Assembly (NCBI GenBank): GCA_040374085.1
Contig: JBEIVB010000134.1
Location: 1-5,486 of the forward strand
Direction: 5' to 3'
Origin: JBEIVB01 sp040374085
Lineage (GTDB): Bacteria > Bacteroidota > Bacteroidia > UBA4408
Length of the DNA: 5,486 bases
Shown here: piece after piece, positions 1 through 5,486 of the stretch
Position numbering within the stretch: position 1 is the first letter of the stretch
Layout: each line of letters opens with the position of its first letter
Notes under the pieces: generated by a model
What the model was told of the DNA's origin: nothing
Database searches by the model: none
Seen by the model: only the letters and a program-made list of their open reading frames with translations
Program-made: the position numbers and the translations under genes

Positions 1-1
1 A

Positions 2-1087
2 AACTCGGTGTTTTCAAACGACTCCTCAGTTCAATTTCGCTCTACACCCGTTAACCAGGTAGATCCGCAAGTCCTCGAACAGCAAGACCTTCTTGTTTTA
101 TCCGGAGTAAACGCCTTGTCAACCGGATTGGCTCAAGTGTTGGAGCAAGCGGTTAAACAAGGAACGTCTTGTTTTATTTTTCCGGGCTCGGAAGTGGAAG
201 CTGCTTCCTATAATGCTCTGCTGGCCAACTGGGGCTTGCCTTTGTTGGGGGGCATCGACACCACCGATATGCCCACCGCCAATTTGCAGACTCAACATCC
301 GCTTTACAAAGGTGTTTTTGAGTTGGAGCGCATGCGCAGGCAAACCCTCGATCTGCCCACCGTTAAAACCCACCTGCGCTTAATGAGCCACCCCTCTCAG
401 GCATTTGAAACCCTCTTATCCCTCGAAGATCGTTCACCCTTTCTCACGCTTAGGAGAAGCGGAGGACAGGGAACGGTTTTTCTGTGTGCCAGTCCATTGG
501 ACGAATCCTTTTCCAGCTTTCCCAAGCATGCTCTTTTTGTTATAACCCTTTTTCAGGCCGCCTTGCAGAGCGGAAAATCCACGGCTCCTTTTTACACCTT
601 GCAGGGCGGCCAGAACATTTTGCTTCCGGGCATCCGCACCAAAGGCGACCAAACCCTGCAGATGTCTCCTTCTGCCCATCCCGAAAGCAACTTCATACCC
701 CGCCAAAAGGGGCTTCAGGAGGGCACCTTGCTGCAGCTCACAGGAGAGCCTTCGGAGCCGGGCTGGTATAACGTTCGACTTGGAAGCGATGTGGTTTCGG
801 TGTTGGCGTTCAACCTGCCCCGCAACGAAAGTGTTATGGAATTTGAATCGCCCAACGACTTGGCCGGACGTCTGGAACAAGCGGGTTGGCCAGAAGTGGA
901 GACCATTCAGCCTAAGGGCAGATCCATACAGGCCCTTGTGCTGGAAGCGCGAGAAGGCATACGCTTATGGAAGTGGTGCGTTGGGCTTGCCTTGTTGGCT
1001 CTTCTCTTAGAGATCTTGGTATTGCGCGGCATACCCTTCCGAAATTTTCTCTCTTTTAAACCCAAAGCGCATGATGTTTCTTCATAA
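2..1087 (+). CDS. BatA-like membrane protein, C-terminal part (5' end outside window)
   Basis: The frame is open to the left edge (codons AAC TCG precede a GTG at 8), so this is the last 361 residues of a longer protein and the GTG is probably not the start. The visible part begins with an alternating strand/helix region (DLLVLSG, then CFIFPG) like the Rossmann or glutamine-amidotransferase-like domain of Bacteroidota BatA-domain proteins. The segment AFNLPRNES, about 90 residues from the end, resembles the conserved N-x-x-x-x-ES stretch of that family. A single hydrophobic helix (about 965-1027, starting LWKWCVGLALLALLLE) is followed by a basic tail of about 19 residues, the usual family ending. 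The N-terminal BatA domain, with its membrane helices and any VWA domain, would lie outside the window. The role is unknown; the family is thought to act at the inner membrane. The end overlaps the next gene by 17 bp. Family assignment is by remembered resemblance. Confidence 0.75.
   Translation, partial: NSVFSNDSSVQFRSTPVNQVDPQVLEQQDLLVLSGVNALSTGLAQVLEQAVKQGTSCFIFPGSEVEAASYNALLANWGLPLLGGIDTTDMPTANLQTQHPLYKGVFELERMRRQTLDLPTVKTHLRLMSHPSQAFETLLSLEDRSPFLTLRRSGGQGTVFLCASPLDESFSSFPKHALFVITLFQAALQSGKSTAPFYTLQGGQNILLPGIRTKGDQTLQMSPSAHPESNFIPRQKGLQEGTLLQLTGEPSEPGWYNVRLGSDVVSVLAFNLPRNESVMEFESPNDLAGRLEQAGWPEVETIQPKGRSIQALVLEAREGIRLWKWCVGLALLALLLEILVLRGIPFRNFLSFKPKAHDVSS
1071..1087 (+). other. 17-bp gene overlap, BatA-like / dihydroorotase-like
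   Basis: The dihydroorotase-like gene starts at ATGATG within the last codons of the BatA-like gene, whose TAA stop is at 1085-1087. No purine-rich ribosome binding site stands before the start, so re-initiation by ribosomes finishing the upstream gene is plausible. This supports co-transcription of the two genes. Confidence 0.8.
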
Positions 1088-2327
1088 CCTTTGTTTGTAT
1101 GCACCGGGCAATTCTTTGCATACAAAACGCGTAGATGTGTTGGTCGCCGATGGCCTTATTGCCGAGATGGGCGAGCACCTTGCGCGCCCTCAGGATGCGC
1201 GCGTGCTGGAGATGGAAGGGGCCTGGGTGAGCGTGGGTTTTTTTGATCCTCGATGCCACGCCAGTCTCCAAGGATGGGAGCAGCGCGAGCGCCCCGATAC
1301 CCTGGTGGCTGCGGCCCGCGCCGGTGGCTATACCGGACTCTGCCTCATGCCCGATGCCCGGCCCGTGCTCGACCAGGCCCAAGGTGTACGCGGATTGCTG
1401 CAAAGCATGCACAGCCAGCCTTTGGAGGTGATGGTGGCTTGCGCCCTCACCAAAGGCATGGAGGGCGAATCTATGGCCGAGCTGTATGATTTGATGCAGG
1501 CAGGTGCAGGGGTATGCACCGATAACCTTAAAACAATAACCAATCCACGCCTGCTCACCTTGGCGCTGCAATATGCCCGCGATTTGAAATTGCCTTTGTG
1601 GCATTTCCCCGATGAGCCCACCCTCAGCAAGGGCGGGCAGATGCACGAAGGCAACGAATCGGTGAAGCTGGGTTTGCGCGGCGTTCCGGCTTTGGCCGAG
1701 CACCTGGGCGTTTCCCGCGACACCGAGCTGGCCCTGTATGCACAAGCGCCTCTGCACCTGGGCCCCCTCAGCAGTGCATACAGCCTTCGTATTATAGAAC
1801 AGGCGCGTGAAAAAGGCGCAGCCATCACCGCCGAGGTAGGCATTCCCCACCTCTTGGCCGACGATGCGCACCTGCGCAGTTTTGAATCCATCTGGAAGGC
1901 ACGGCCACCTTACCGCGACGCCGAAAATCGCCTTGCCCTGGTGAAGGCCGTGCAAGAGGGTAGGGTAGACGCGCTCTCGGCCATGCACCAGCCCCGCACG
2001 GTAGAAGAGAAAGAGGTGGAGTTCGATCACGCCTTGCCCGGCATCAGCAACCTTTCTACGGCTTTTGCTGTGGCCAATACGGCGCTGGGAGGCCAGGGCT
2101 TTGAGTCGCTTCTGGAGTTGCTCACCATCCGCAACCGCAAGGCTGTAGGCGCCTCGGTTCCAACCCTCGCAGTGGGCGAAGCCGCCAACCTCTGCATCGT
2201 GCACCCCGGAATGGACTGGATCCCCAAGGCAGACCCATCCGCCTCGCCCAACAACCCCTGGCTGGGGAAAGAGCTGAAGGGCAAGGTGCTGGCCACTTGT
2301 TTTCATAAACATTGGATAATGAACTGA
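1071..2327 (+). CDS. dihydroorotase-like protein, probably non-catalytic
   Basis: This 418-residue protein matches type I dihydroorotases (amidohydrolase superfamily, third step of pyrimidine synthesis) along its full length: N-terminal beta domain, TIM barrel, and the C-terminal return to the beta domain (LAVGEAANL at 366-374, then NNPWLGKELKGKV). Landmarks are present but altered. The usual DxHxHxRxPG reads DPRCHASLQG (59-68), so the first metal His is Arg61 and the substrate Arg is Ser65. PN is PD (94-95). The bridging-residue position Asp151 and His178 remain. The HIAHVST motif reads HLGPLSS (229-235), so a metal His is Pro232. TDHAPH reads AMHQPR (304-309), so the catalytic Asp is Met305. 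Dihydroorotase activity is therefore unlikely. Degenerate homologues with an eroded HxH motif are known to me from flavobacteria, and Pseudomonas has an inactive PyrC-like subunit that supports aspartate transcarbamoylase; no pyrB is visible here. ATG 1071 is chosen; ATG 1074 is equally possible. No Shine-Dalgarno sequence is seen. Confidence 0.88.
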   Translation: MMFLHNLCLYAPGNSLHTKRVDVLVADGLIAEMGEHLARPQDARVLEMEGAWVSVGFFDPRCHASLQGWEQRERPDTLVAAARAGGYTGLCLMPDARPVLDQAQGVRGLLQSMHSQPLEVMVACALTKGMEGESMAELYDLMQAGAGVCTDNLKTITNPRLLTLALQYARDLKLPLWHFPDEPTLSKGGQMHEGNESVKLGLRGVPALAEHLGVSRDTELALYAQAPLHLGPLSSAYSLRIIEQAREKGAAITAEVGIPHLLADDAHLRSFESIWKARPPYRDAENRLALVKAVQEGRVDALSAMHQPRTVEEKEVEFDHALPGISNLSTAFAVANTALGGQGFESLLELLTIRNRKAVGASVPTLAVGEAANLCIVHPGMDWIPKADPSASPNNPWLGKELKGKVLATCFHKHWIMN

Positions 2328-2336
2328 TTTTTTCCT

Positions 2337-3398
2337 ATGAGCAAAAAAGATAAGATTGCTGCGTTTGATCCAAACGGACTCGGACTCAAAAGCAACGGAC
2401 CGTTCGGATTGCCCTTCAACGCTTCGGAATCAGAAGTGGTGGTGCTGCCTTTTCCTTGGGAGGTTACGGTTTCCTATGGCAGCGGCGCAGCCAATGGCCC
2501 CGAGGCCATACTCGAGGCGTCGCATCAGGTGGATCTCTACGATTCCGAAATACGAAATGCCTGGCAAATGGGCATCTACATGGATGCTCCGCCTTCTGCC
2601 TGGATGGAGCGCAACCGCCAGCTCCGGCCCAAGGTAGAAGCCTATGTAGAGGCCCTCTCAGAAGGAACCTCTCCCAACGACCCCGAGCTGCAAGCCATTT
2701 GCCAGGAGGTGAACGAGGCCAGCGAGGGTTTTCATAACATGGTAGAAGAATGGTCTGCCTCTTGGTTGAAGCAAGACAAGCTGGTGGTTGGCTTGGGCGG
2801 CGATCACAGCACTCCTTTTGGGTTGATTAAAGCCCTGGCTCAACACCACAACGATTTTGGCATTCTTCAATTCGATGCGCATTGCGATTTGCGGCGTGCA
2901 TACGAAGGGTTCACCTGGTCGCACGCCAGCGTAATGTACAACGTGCTCGAGCGCATACCCCAGGTGAGCCGTTTGGTGCAAGTAGGCATACGCGATTATT
3001 GCGAAGAAGAGGCTCAATACATAAATCATGCGCGTGGAAGAGTGCGCACCTGGTTCGACCGCGACATCAAACGAAGGTTGTATCAGGGGCAAAGCATGCT
3101 TTCTGTGCACGAGGCCATTGTGGCCGATCTGCCCGAAAAGGTGTTTGTGAGTTTCGACATCGATGCCCTCGATCCCAGCATGTGCCCCAACACCGGAACG
3201 CCGGTGCCGGGTGGCCTGTCGTATTGGGAAGCCGAGCATCTCCTGGAGTTGGTGGCCAGAAGCGGCCGAACCATCGTAGGCATGGATTTAAACGAGGTGG
3301 CTCCCGGAGAGGATGAATGGGATGCCAATGTAGGCGCTCGTCTGCTCTACCGCATGTGCAATTTGTTTGGGTTGAACCGTGGCCGTTTGCCTTTATGA
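2337..3398 (+). CDS. agmatinase/arginase-family ureohydrolase
   Basis: This 353-residue protein carries the complete binuclear manganese signature of the ureohydrolases, which hydrolyse guanidino groups to release urea: GGDHS (154-158, ligand His157), DAHCD (180-184, ligands Asp180, His182, Asp184), SFDIDALDP (272-280, ligands Asp274, Asp276), TPVPGGLS (288-295) and NEVAP (319-323, the catalytic-site Glu320). His196 in WSHAS is the conserved substrate-loop His. All ligands are intact, so the enzyme should be active in the cytoplasm. Residues about 88-145 form a charged, probably helical insertion between the N-terminal strands and GGDH, which makes it longer than classical agmatinase (about 300 residues). 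Bacteroidota 'agmatinase family' proteins are of similar size. The substrate is not settled by sequence: agmatine is likeliest, while arginine, formiminoglutamate or guanidine are alternatives. The gene starts 9 bp after the preceding stop, with a T-rich gap and no Shine-Dalgarno sequence. Confidence 0.9.
   Translation: MSKKDKIAAFDPNGLGLKSNGPFGLPFNASESEVVVLPFPWEVTVSYGSGAANGPEAILEASHQVDLYDSEIRNAWQMGIYMDAPPSAWMERNRQLRPKVEAYVEALSEGTSPNDPELQAICQEVNEASEGFHNMVEEWSASWLKQDKLVVGLGGDHSTPFGLIKALAQHHNDFGILQFDAHCDLRRAYEGFTWSHASVMYNVLERIPQVSRLVQVGIRDYCEEEAQYINHARGRVRTWFDRDIKRRLYQGQSMLSVHEAIVADLPEKVFVSFDIDALDPSMCPNTGTPVPGGLSYWEAEHLLELVARSGRTIVGMDLNEVAPGEDEWDANVGARLLYRMCNLFGLNRGRLPL
3395..3398 (+). other. 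ATGA stop/start overlap, ureohydrolase / acyltransferase
   Basis: The TGA stop of the ureohydrolase (3396-3398) shares bases with the ATG of the acyltransferase (3395-3397). This is the classic arrangement for translational coupling, and it decides the acyltransferase start over the upstream ATG at 3317. There is no Shine-Dalgarno sequence nearby. Confidence 0.8.
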
Positions 3399-3976
3399 TC
3401 TTGGCCCTGTTGCGCTGGTGGTTTCGGTTTAAGGGATGGAAGATATCCGGAACCGTAACCGCCGATACGCCGCGCGCCATCGTTATTGGTGCCCCGCACA
3501 CCTCCAACTGGGATTTTTTTTTAGGTCTGGCGGCGTGCAGCATTTTACACATTCGCCTCCATTATTTAATTAAGAAAGAGCTCAATTTCTGGCCCTTTTC
3601 ATTGTTTTTAAAACGTACCGGGGCCATAACCGTAGACCGCTCGGCATCGCATAATTTGGTGGATGCTTTGGTGCAGAAATTTCGCACAACACCCAATCTT
3701 ATTTTATTGCTTTCTCCGGAAGGAACCCGTAAGGCGGTAGATTATTGGAAGAGCGGTTTCTACCGCATTGCGCTGGGAGCCGGTGTTCCCATTTACTTCG
3801 GATTCCTCGATTACGCCACCAAGACCGCAGGCTTTGGGCCCGCTTTTCATCCCACTGGAAATGTAGAGGCCGATCTTCAGGTCATCCGCGATTTTTATAA
3901 GGATAAGGTTGGAAAAAATCCGGCTCAATTCAACCTGCAAGGCATTCGCTTTCACGAAGGTAAGCCCAAGTCCTAA
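3395..3976 (+). CDS. PlsC-type acyltransferase (lysophospholipid acyltransferase family)
   Basis: This 193-residue protein has the ordered motifs of the glycerolipid acyltransferases: HTSNWD (35-40, the catalytic HX4D pair His35/Asp40), GAITVDRS (76-83, block II with Arg82), SPEGTR (107-112, block III, phosphate binding) and PIYF (132-135, block IV). The family transfers an acyl chain from acyl-ACP or acyl-CoA to a lysophospholipid or other acceptor at the inner membrane. Here the N-terminus is short and has only a weak hydrophobic stretch (ILALLRWWF), so membrane contact is probably peripheral. The open frame reaches back to an ATG at 3317, but that would put 78 bp inside the ureohydrolase and add a 26-residue segment that is just its shifted frame. 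The ATG at 3395 gives a clean 4-bp ATGA overlap and starts just before the homologous region. The acceptor substrate cannot be read from sequence. Third-position G+C looks lower than in the two genes before it. Confidence 0.88.
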   Translation: MILALLRWWFRFKGWKISGTVTADTPRAIVIGAPHTSNWDFFLGLAACSILHIRLHYLIKKELNFWPFSLFLKRTGAITVDRSASHNLVDALVQKFRTTPNLILLLSPEGTRKAVDYWKSGFYRIALGAGVPIYFGFLDYATKTAGFGPAFHPTGNVEADLQVIRDFYKDKVGKNPAQFNLQGIRFHEGKPKS

Positions 3977-4027
3977 CGGCATTCAGCCCGCGTATGCGGT
4001 GCGGTTGATGGGGTCTAAAGGGCTTAC
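3960..4027. terminator. possible bidirectional terminator hairpin between convergent genes
   Basis: The only gap between the convergent gene sets is 3977-4023. It is enclosed by a perfect 8-bp inverted repeat, GTAAGCCC (3960-3967) and GGGCTTAC (4020-4027). Nested inside are AACGGCA (3975-3981) against TGCGGTT (4000-4006), with one mismatch, and CCGC-GTAT-GCGG (3988-3999). Together they could fold into an interrupted hairpin that takes in both stop codons. No T-run follows the stem on either strand, so this is not a canonical intrinsic terminator. The location fits a transcription end shared by both operons, but part of the match could be chance. Confidence 0.35.
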
Positions 4028-4518
4028 TGAGCCGCCGGGTTCACCACTTTCAGTATCTGCCGGAAGTTGTCGGTTTCGGCCACCAGCAGCAATACCCCAA
4101 CGCTCATTTCACTCAGGTTTACGTTCATGATTTGCCGCGTGTAGGGCATATACAGTTTGTTGTAGTAGATGTGTCCAAAAACATCCATGATGTAGATGCG
4201 GAGGCTTTGATTTTGAAAGCGCGTTACCACTTCGAAATACAACTCGTTGTTCTGAGGGGGATTGGTTACCACGTTTAAGGCCAGAGGTTCGCACGGCCCG
4301 GGCGTGTAATACAAAACCCCATCCGCTTGTCTGAAACAATCGTTTTTATAGGTTATGGTGTTGCAGCCGCAAATGGGCTCAAACATGGCATACGAGCAAT
4401 TGCCGGGCGCCACCACAATTTGCGTGGTATCCCTACAGATACCGGTTGTTCCAGGCTGAGCTTTTGCCAAAGAAGCCACCCAGAAAAAGCAGATCAAGCA
4501 CGCGAAGCAACGTCTCAT
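4024..4518 (-). CDS. secreted Kazal-type protein with T9SS-like C-terminal sorting domain
   Basis: This is a 164-residue protein in three parts. Residues 1-20 are a signal peptide: MRR, then a hydrophobic core, then AKA before Gln21. Residues 28-76 form a Kazal-like domain: the six cysteines of the predicted mature protein (28, 41, 50, 52, 61, 76) frame EPICGC, ITYKNDC, ADGV and TPGPC, the wording of bacterial Kazal domains. Kazal domains usually inhibit serine proteases; by position the reactive P1 residue would be near Tyr43, which would suggest chymotrypsin-like targets (inference). Residues 79-164 look like a type A T9SS sorting domain: a VVTNPPQN opening like the usual 'YPNP', a central MDVFGHIYY strand, LSEMSVGVLLLVAE, and a final RQILKVVN. 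The product should be exported by Sec, then sent across the outer membrane and perhaps anchored on the surface. ATG 4518 overlaps the stop of the preceding gene. A purely structural role for the Kazal fold cannot be excluded. Confidence 0.8.
   Translation of the reverse strand: MRRCFACLICFFWVASLAKAQPGTTGICRDTTQIVVAPGNCSYAMFEPICGCNTITYKNDCFRQADGVLYYTPGPCEPLALNVVTNPPQNNELYFEVVTRFQNQSLRIYIMDVFGHIYYNKLYMPYTRQIMNVNLSEMSVGVLLLVAETDNFRQILKVVNPAAQ
4515..4518 (-). other. ATGA stop/start overlap, AAA_28 NTPase / Kazal protein
   Basis: On the minus strand the NTPase TGA stop and the Kazal-protein ATG share bases in ATGA, with no ribosome binding site visible upstream. The two genes are probably translationally coupled, although their products act in different compartments. 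Confidence 0.75.
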
Positions 4519-5075
4519 GCGGGCAATTTTGATAAGATAAACGAAACACGGTCTTCAACAGAAACAAGCGGTATTTCTATTACTTCGTAACCCAGTCCCT
4601 CATAGGTTTCGGTTATGAAGCGGTGAATGAGGCAAGCATCCGAAAATTGCTCTTTTCGTTCGGCATCGTTCACAAATATGGATTCCCAGGGTGGGGTTAC
4701 AAAAACTTTTTGGTTGTAGGTGATTTCTTTCAAGGCCTTAGCGTAGGCGCTGGGCAATTCAAGGGCATCTTTCACCATGTAGGCCACCACATCGGGAACG
4801 CCACGATCGAAAAAAACGGGTACGTTCTCCGGCGCCTGGTGGTATTGATGCATGCGTTTTTCAAACACAAGCCGGCTGAAGGTTTCCAGATTTTTCCAGG
4901 GCAACACATCACCTCCTGCATCGAGTTGTTCGCGAATGATGCTTCTGGAAATCTCGGGCATGCTCGCGTATCCCCGCGATTCCAAAGCCTCTATGATGGA
5001 GGTTTTGCCGAAGCCCGGACCGCCGGTAATTACGTACTTGGCAGGATGGGTTGGTGGTTCAGGCCGAAGATTCAT
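4515..5075 (-). CDS. small P-loop NTPase / ATP-binding protein, AAA_28 type
   Basis: This 186-residue, soluble-looking protein has no signal peptide or membrane helix. The Walker A motif is GGPGFGKTS (18-26, with Lys24 and Thr25). EISRSIIREQ (41-50) and VFFDRGVPD (87-95; Asp90 is the likely Walker B or catalytic Asp) follow. PPWESIFVNDAERKEQF (128-144) is the W...ND.ER stretch typical of the AAA_28 family (NadR-like kinase fold). Members of this family in Bacteroidota are mostly annotated only as ATP-binding proteins; the fold resembles nucleoside and small-molecule kinases, so a kinase role is possible but no substrate can be named. The length agrees with stand-alone members (about 180 residues). 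The ATG at 5075 sits in a 4-bp overlap with the adaptor gene. An AGAGGAG lies 13 nt before it, rather far for a functional Shine-Dalgarno sequence. Confidence 0.82.
   Translation of the reverse strand: MNLRPEPPTHPAKYVITGGPGFGKTSIIEALESRGYASMPEISRSIIREQLDAGGDVLPWKNLETFSRLVFEKRMHQYHQAPENVPVFFDRGVPDVVAYMVKDALELPSAYAKALKEITYNQKVFVTPPWESIFVNDAERKEQFSDACLIHRFITETYEGLGYEVIEIPLVSVEDRVSFILSKLPA
5072..5075 (-). other. ATGA stop/start overlap, efflux adaptor / AAA_28 NTPase
   Basis: On the minus strand the adaptor's TGA stop and the NTPase ATG share bases. With the same arrangement at 4515-4518 this makes a chain of three genes joined by two ATGA junctions, which argues for a single transcript entering from the right edge. 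Confidence 0.75.
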
Positions 5076-5486
5076 TCTGTTATCAGGGCTCCTCTTAGTT
5101 TGGTTTTTTCGGTAATGCCCCCCAAGACGCGGGCATGGATGCCATCGCTCAATCCCAATTTTACAAACTGCTTTTTATACTTCGATTTTTCGGCTTCAAC
5201 CATCACAAAGGCACTGTCGCCGCTGTAGGAAACCAATGCTTCGTTTACCGCCAACACATTTTTTACTTCTTCCAGCACAATGTCGGCGTTGGCGCTGTAG
5301 TTCGATCGCAGAAAGAAGTTCTTGTCCAGCTCCATGGCTGCTTTTATTTGAAATTGTATGGTGCCGTTTTCCGAAACGCCTTTGGGGGCAATGTACTCGA
5401 GGTTGGCACCAAAGGATTTGCCCGGTATGGCACCCACCGATATGGAAAGGCCCATGCCCGGCTTCAAACGGCCCACTTCTGCTTCA
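5072..5486 (-). CDS. periplasmic adaptor (MFP/HlyD family) of an efflux system, C-terminal part
   Basis: The frame is open to the right edge; the GTG at 5476 is an internal Val, preceded by Glu-Ala-Glu, so only about the last 137 residues are present. The visible part fits the end of a membrane fusion protein. First comes the beta-barrel domain (GRLKPGMGLSISVGAIPGK, then ANLEYIAPKG, NGTIQFQIKA and a lysine-rich strand leading to FFLRSNYSANADIVLEE). Then comes the membrane-proximal domain: VLAVNEALVSYSGDSAFVMV, followed by KYKKQFVKLGLSDG and VLGGITEKTKLRG. That order is the hallmark of RND or MacA-type adaptors, which bridge an inner-membrane pump to a TolC-like channel. The hairpin, lipoyl domain and signal sequence lie outside the window. 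No pump gene follows downstream, as would be usual in an adaptor-pump order, so the partner must be upstream beyond the edge or elsewhere. MacA-type (ABC partner) and RND-type cannot be separated from this fragment. Confidence 0.85.
   Translation of the reverse strand, partial: EAEVGRLKPGMGLSISVGAIPGKSFGANLEYIAPKGVSENGTIQFQIKAAMELDKNFFLRSNYSANADIVLEEVKNVLAVNEALVSYSGDSAFVMVEAEKSKYKKQFVKLGLSDGIHARVLGGITEKTKLRGALITE

Noticed and set aside
8..10. GTG at 8 as the start of the BatA-like gene.
   Set aside because: The frame continues open to the left edge and the protein would lack the usual N-terminal membrane domain, so the gene is almost certainly cut by the window.
1056..2312. A 418-codon open frame on the minus strand, lying almost exactly opposite the dihydroorotase-like gene and of the same length.
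   Set aside because: Its translation is rich in His, Gln, Gly and Cys with no recognisable motif, while the plus-strand frame has clear homology. GC-rich genes that avoid TTA, CTA and TCA codons leave the opposite strand free of stops. Equal length is coincidence.
2658..3239. A 193-codon minus-strand open frame opposite the ureohydrolase, and other long frames such as 434-880 minus and 4623-5228 plus.
   Set aside because: Each lies opposite a gene with intact family motifs or a coherent fold and shows no motif of its own.
3317..3394. N-terminal extension of the acyltransferase from the ATG at 3317.
   Set aside because: It would overlap the ureohydrolase by 82 bp. The added 26 residues have no counterpart in the family, and the ATGA start at 3395 is a better fit.
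5076..5095. AGAGGAG on the minus strand as a Shine-Dalgarno sequence for the AAA_28 NTPase.
   Set aside because: It lies 13 nt from the ATG, is part of the adaptor coding sequence (Leu-Arg-Gly-Ala codons), and other genes here lack such sites. The ATGA overlap explains initiation well enough.
1..5486. CRISPR arrays, insertion sequences, tRNA genes, riboswitches, and Bacteroidota-type promoters (TTTG with TAnnTTTG).
   Set aside because: No regularly spaced repeats, transposase motifs, cloverleaf-like sequence or suitable intergenic space were found. The only gaps are 9 bp and 47 bp, and the latter lies between convergent genes.

Overview
The window looks like ordinary chromosomal DNA of a member of the Bacteroidota, most likely Flavobacteriales-like. 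Evidence: a BatA-like membrane protein next to a dihydroorotase-like gene, a secreted protein with what looks like a type IX secretion (T9SS) C-terminal sorting domain, an RND/MFP adaptor with Bacteroidota-style wording, and start codons mostly without a Shine-Dalgarno sequence. Base composition is a little above half G+C by eye, and the dihydroorotase-like gene is visibly the most GC-rich. No tRNA, rRNA, insertion sequence, CRISPR array, phage gene or long repeat was seen.

Left part (1-3976, plus strand): a tight run of four genes. (1) The C-terminal part of a BatA-like membrane protein, cut by the left edge. (2) A dihydroorotase-like protein overlapping it by 17 bp. (3) An agmatinase/arginase-family ureohydrolase 9 bp further on. 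(4) A small PlsC-type acyltransferase whose ATG overlaps the ureohydrolase stop (ATGA). The spacing implies one transcript whose promoter is outside the window.

Middle (3977-4023): a 47-bp gap between convergent genes. It sits inside nested inverted repeats that could form a hairpin readable from both strands, but there is no U-tract.

Right part (4024-5486, minus strand): three genes read leftward from the right edge. They are the C-terminal part of a periplasmic adaptor of an efflux system (cut by the edge), a small P-loop NTPase of the AAA_28 type, and a secreted Kazal-type protein with a T9SS-like sorting domain. Both junctions are 4-bp ATGA overlaps, so translation is probably coupled.

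The points most worth a second look are the loss of several catalytic residues in the dihydroorotase-like protein, which is probably not an active dihydroorotase; the single-domain Kazal protein coupled to a P-loop NTPase and an efflux adaptor; and the coupling of a ureohydrolase to an acyltransferase. I did not find convincing evidence of a wholly new system.
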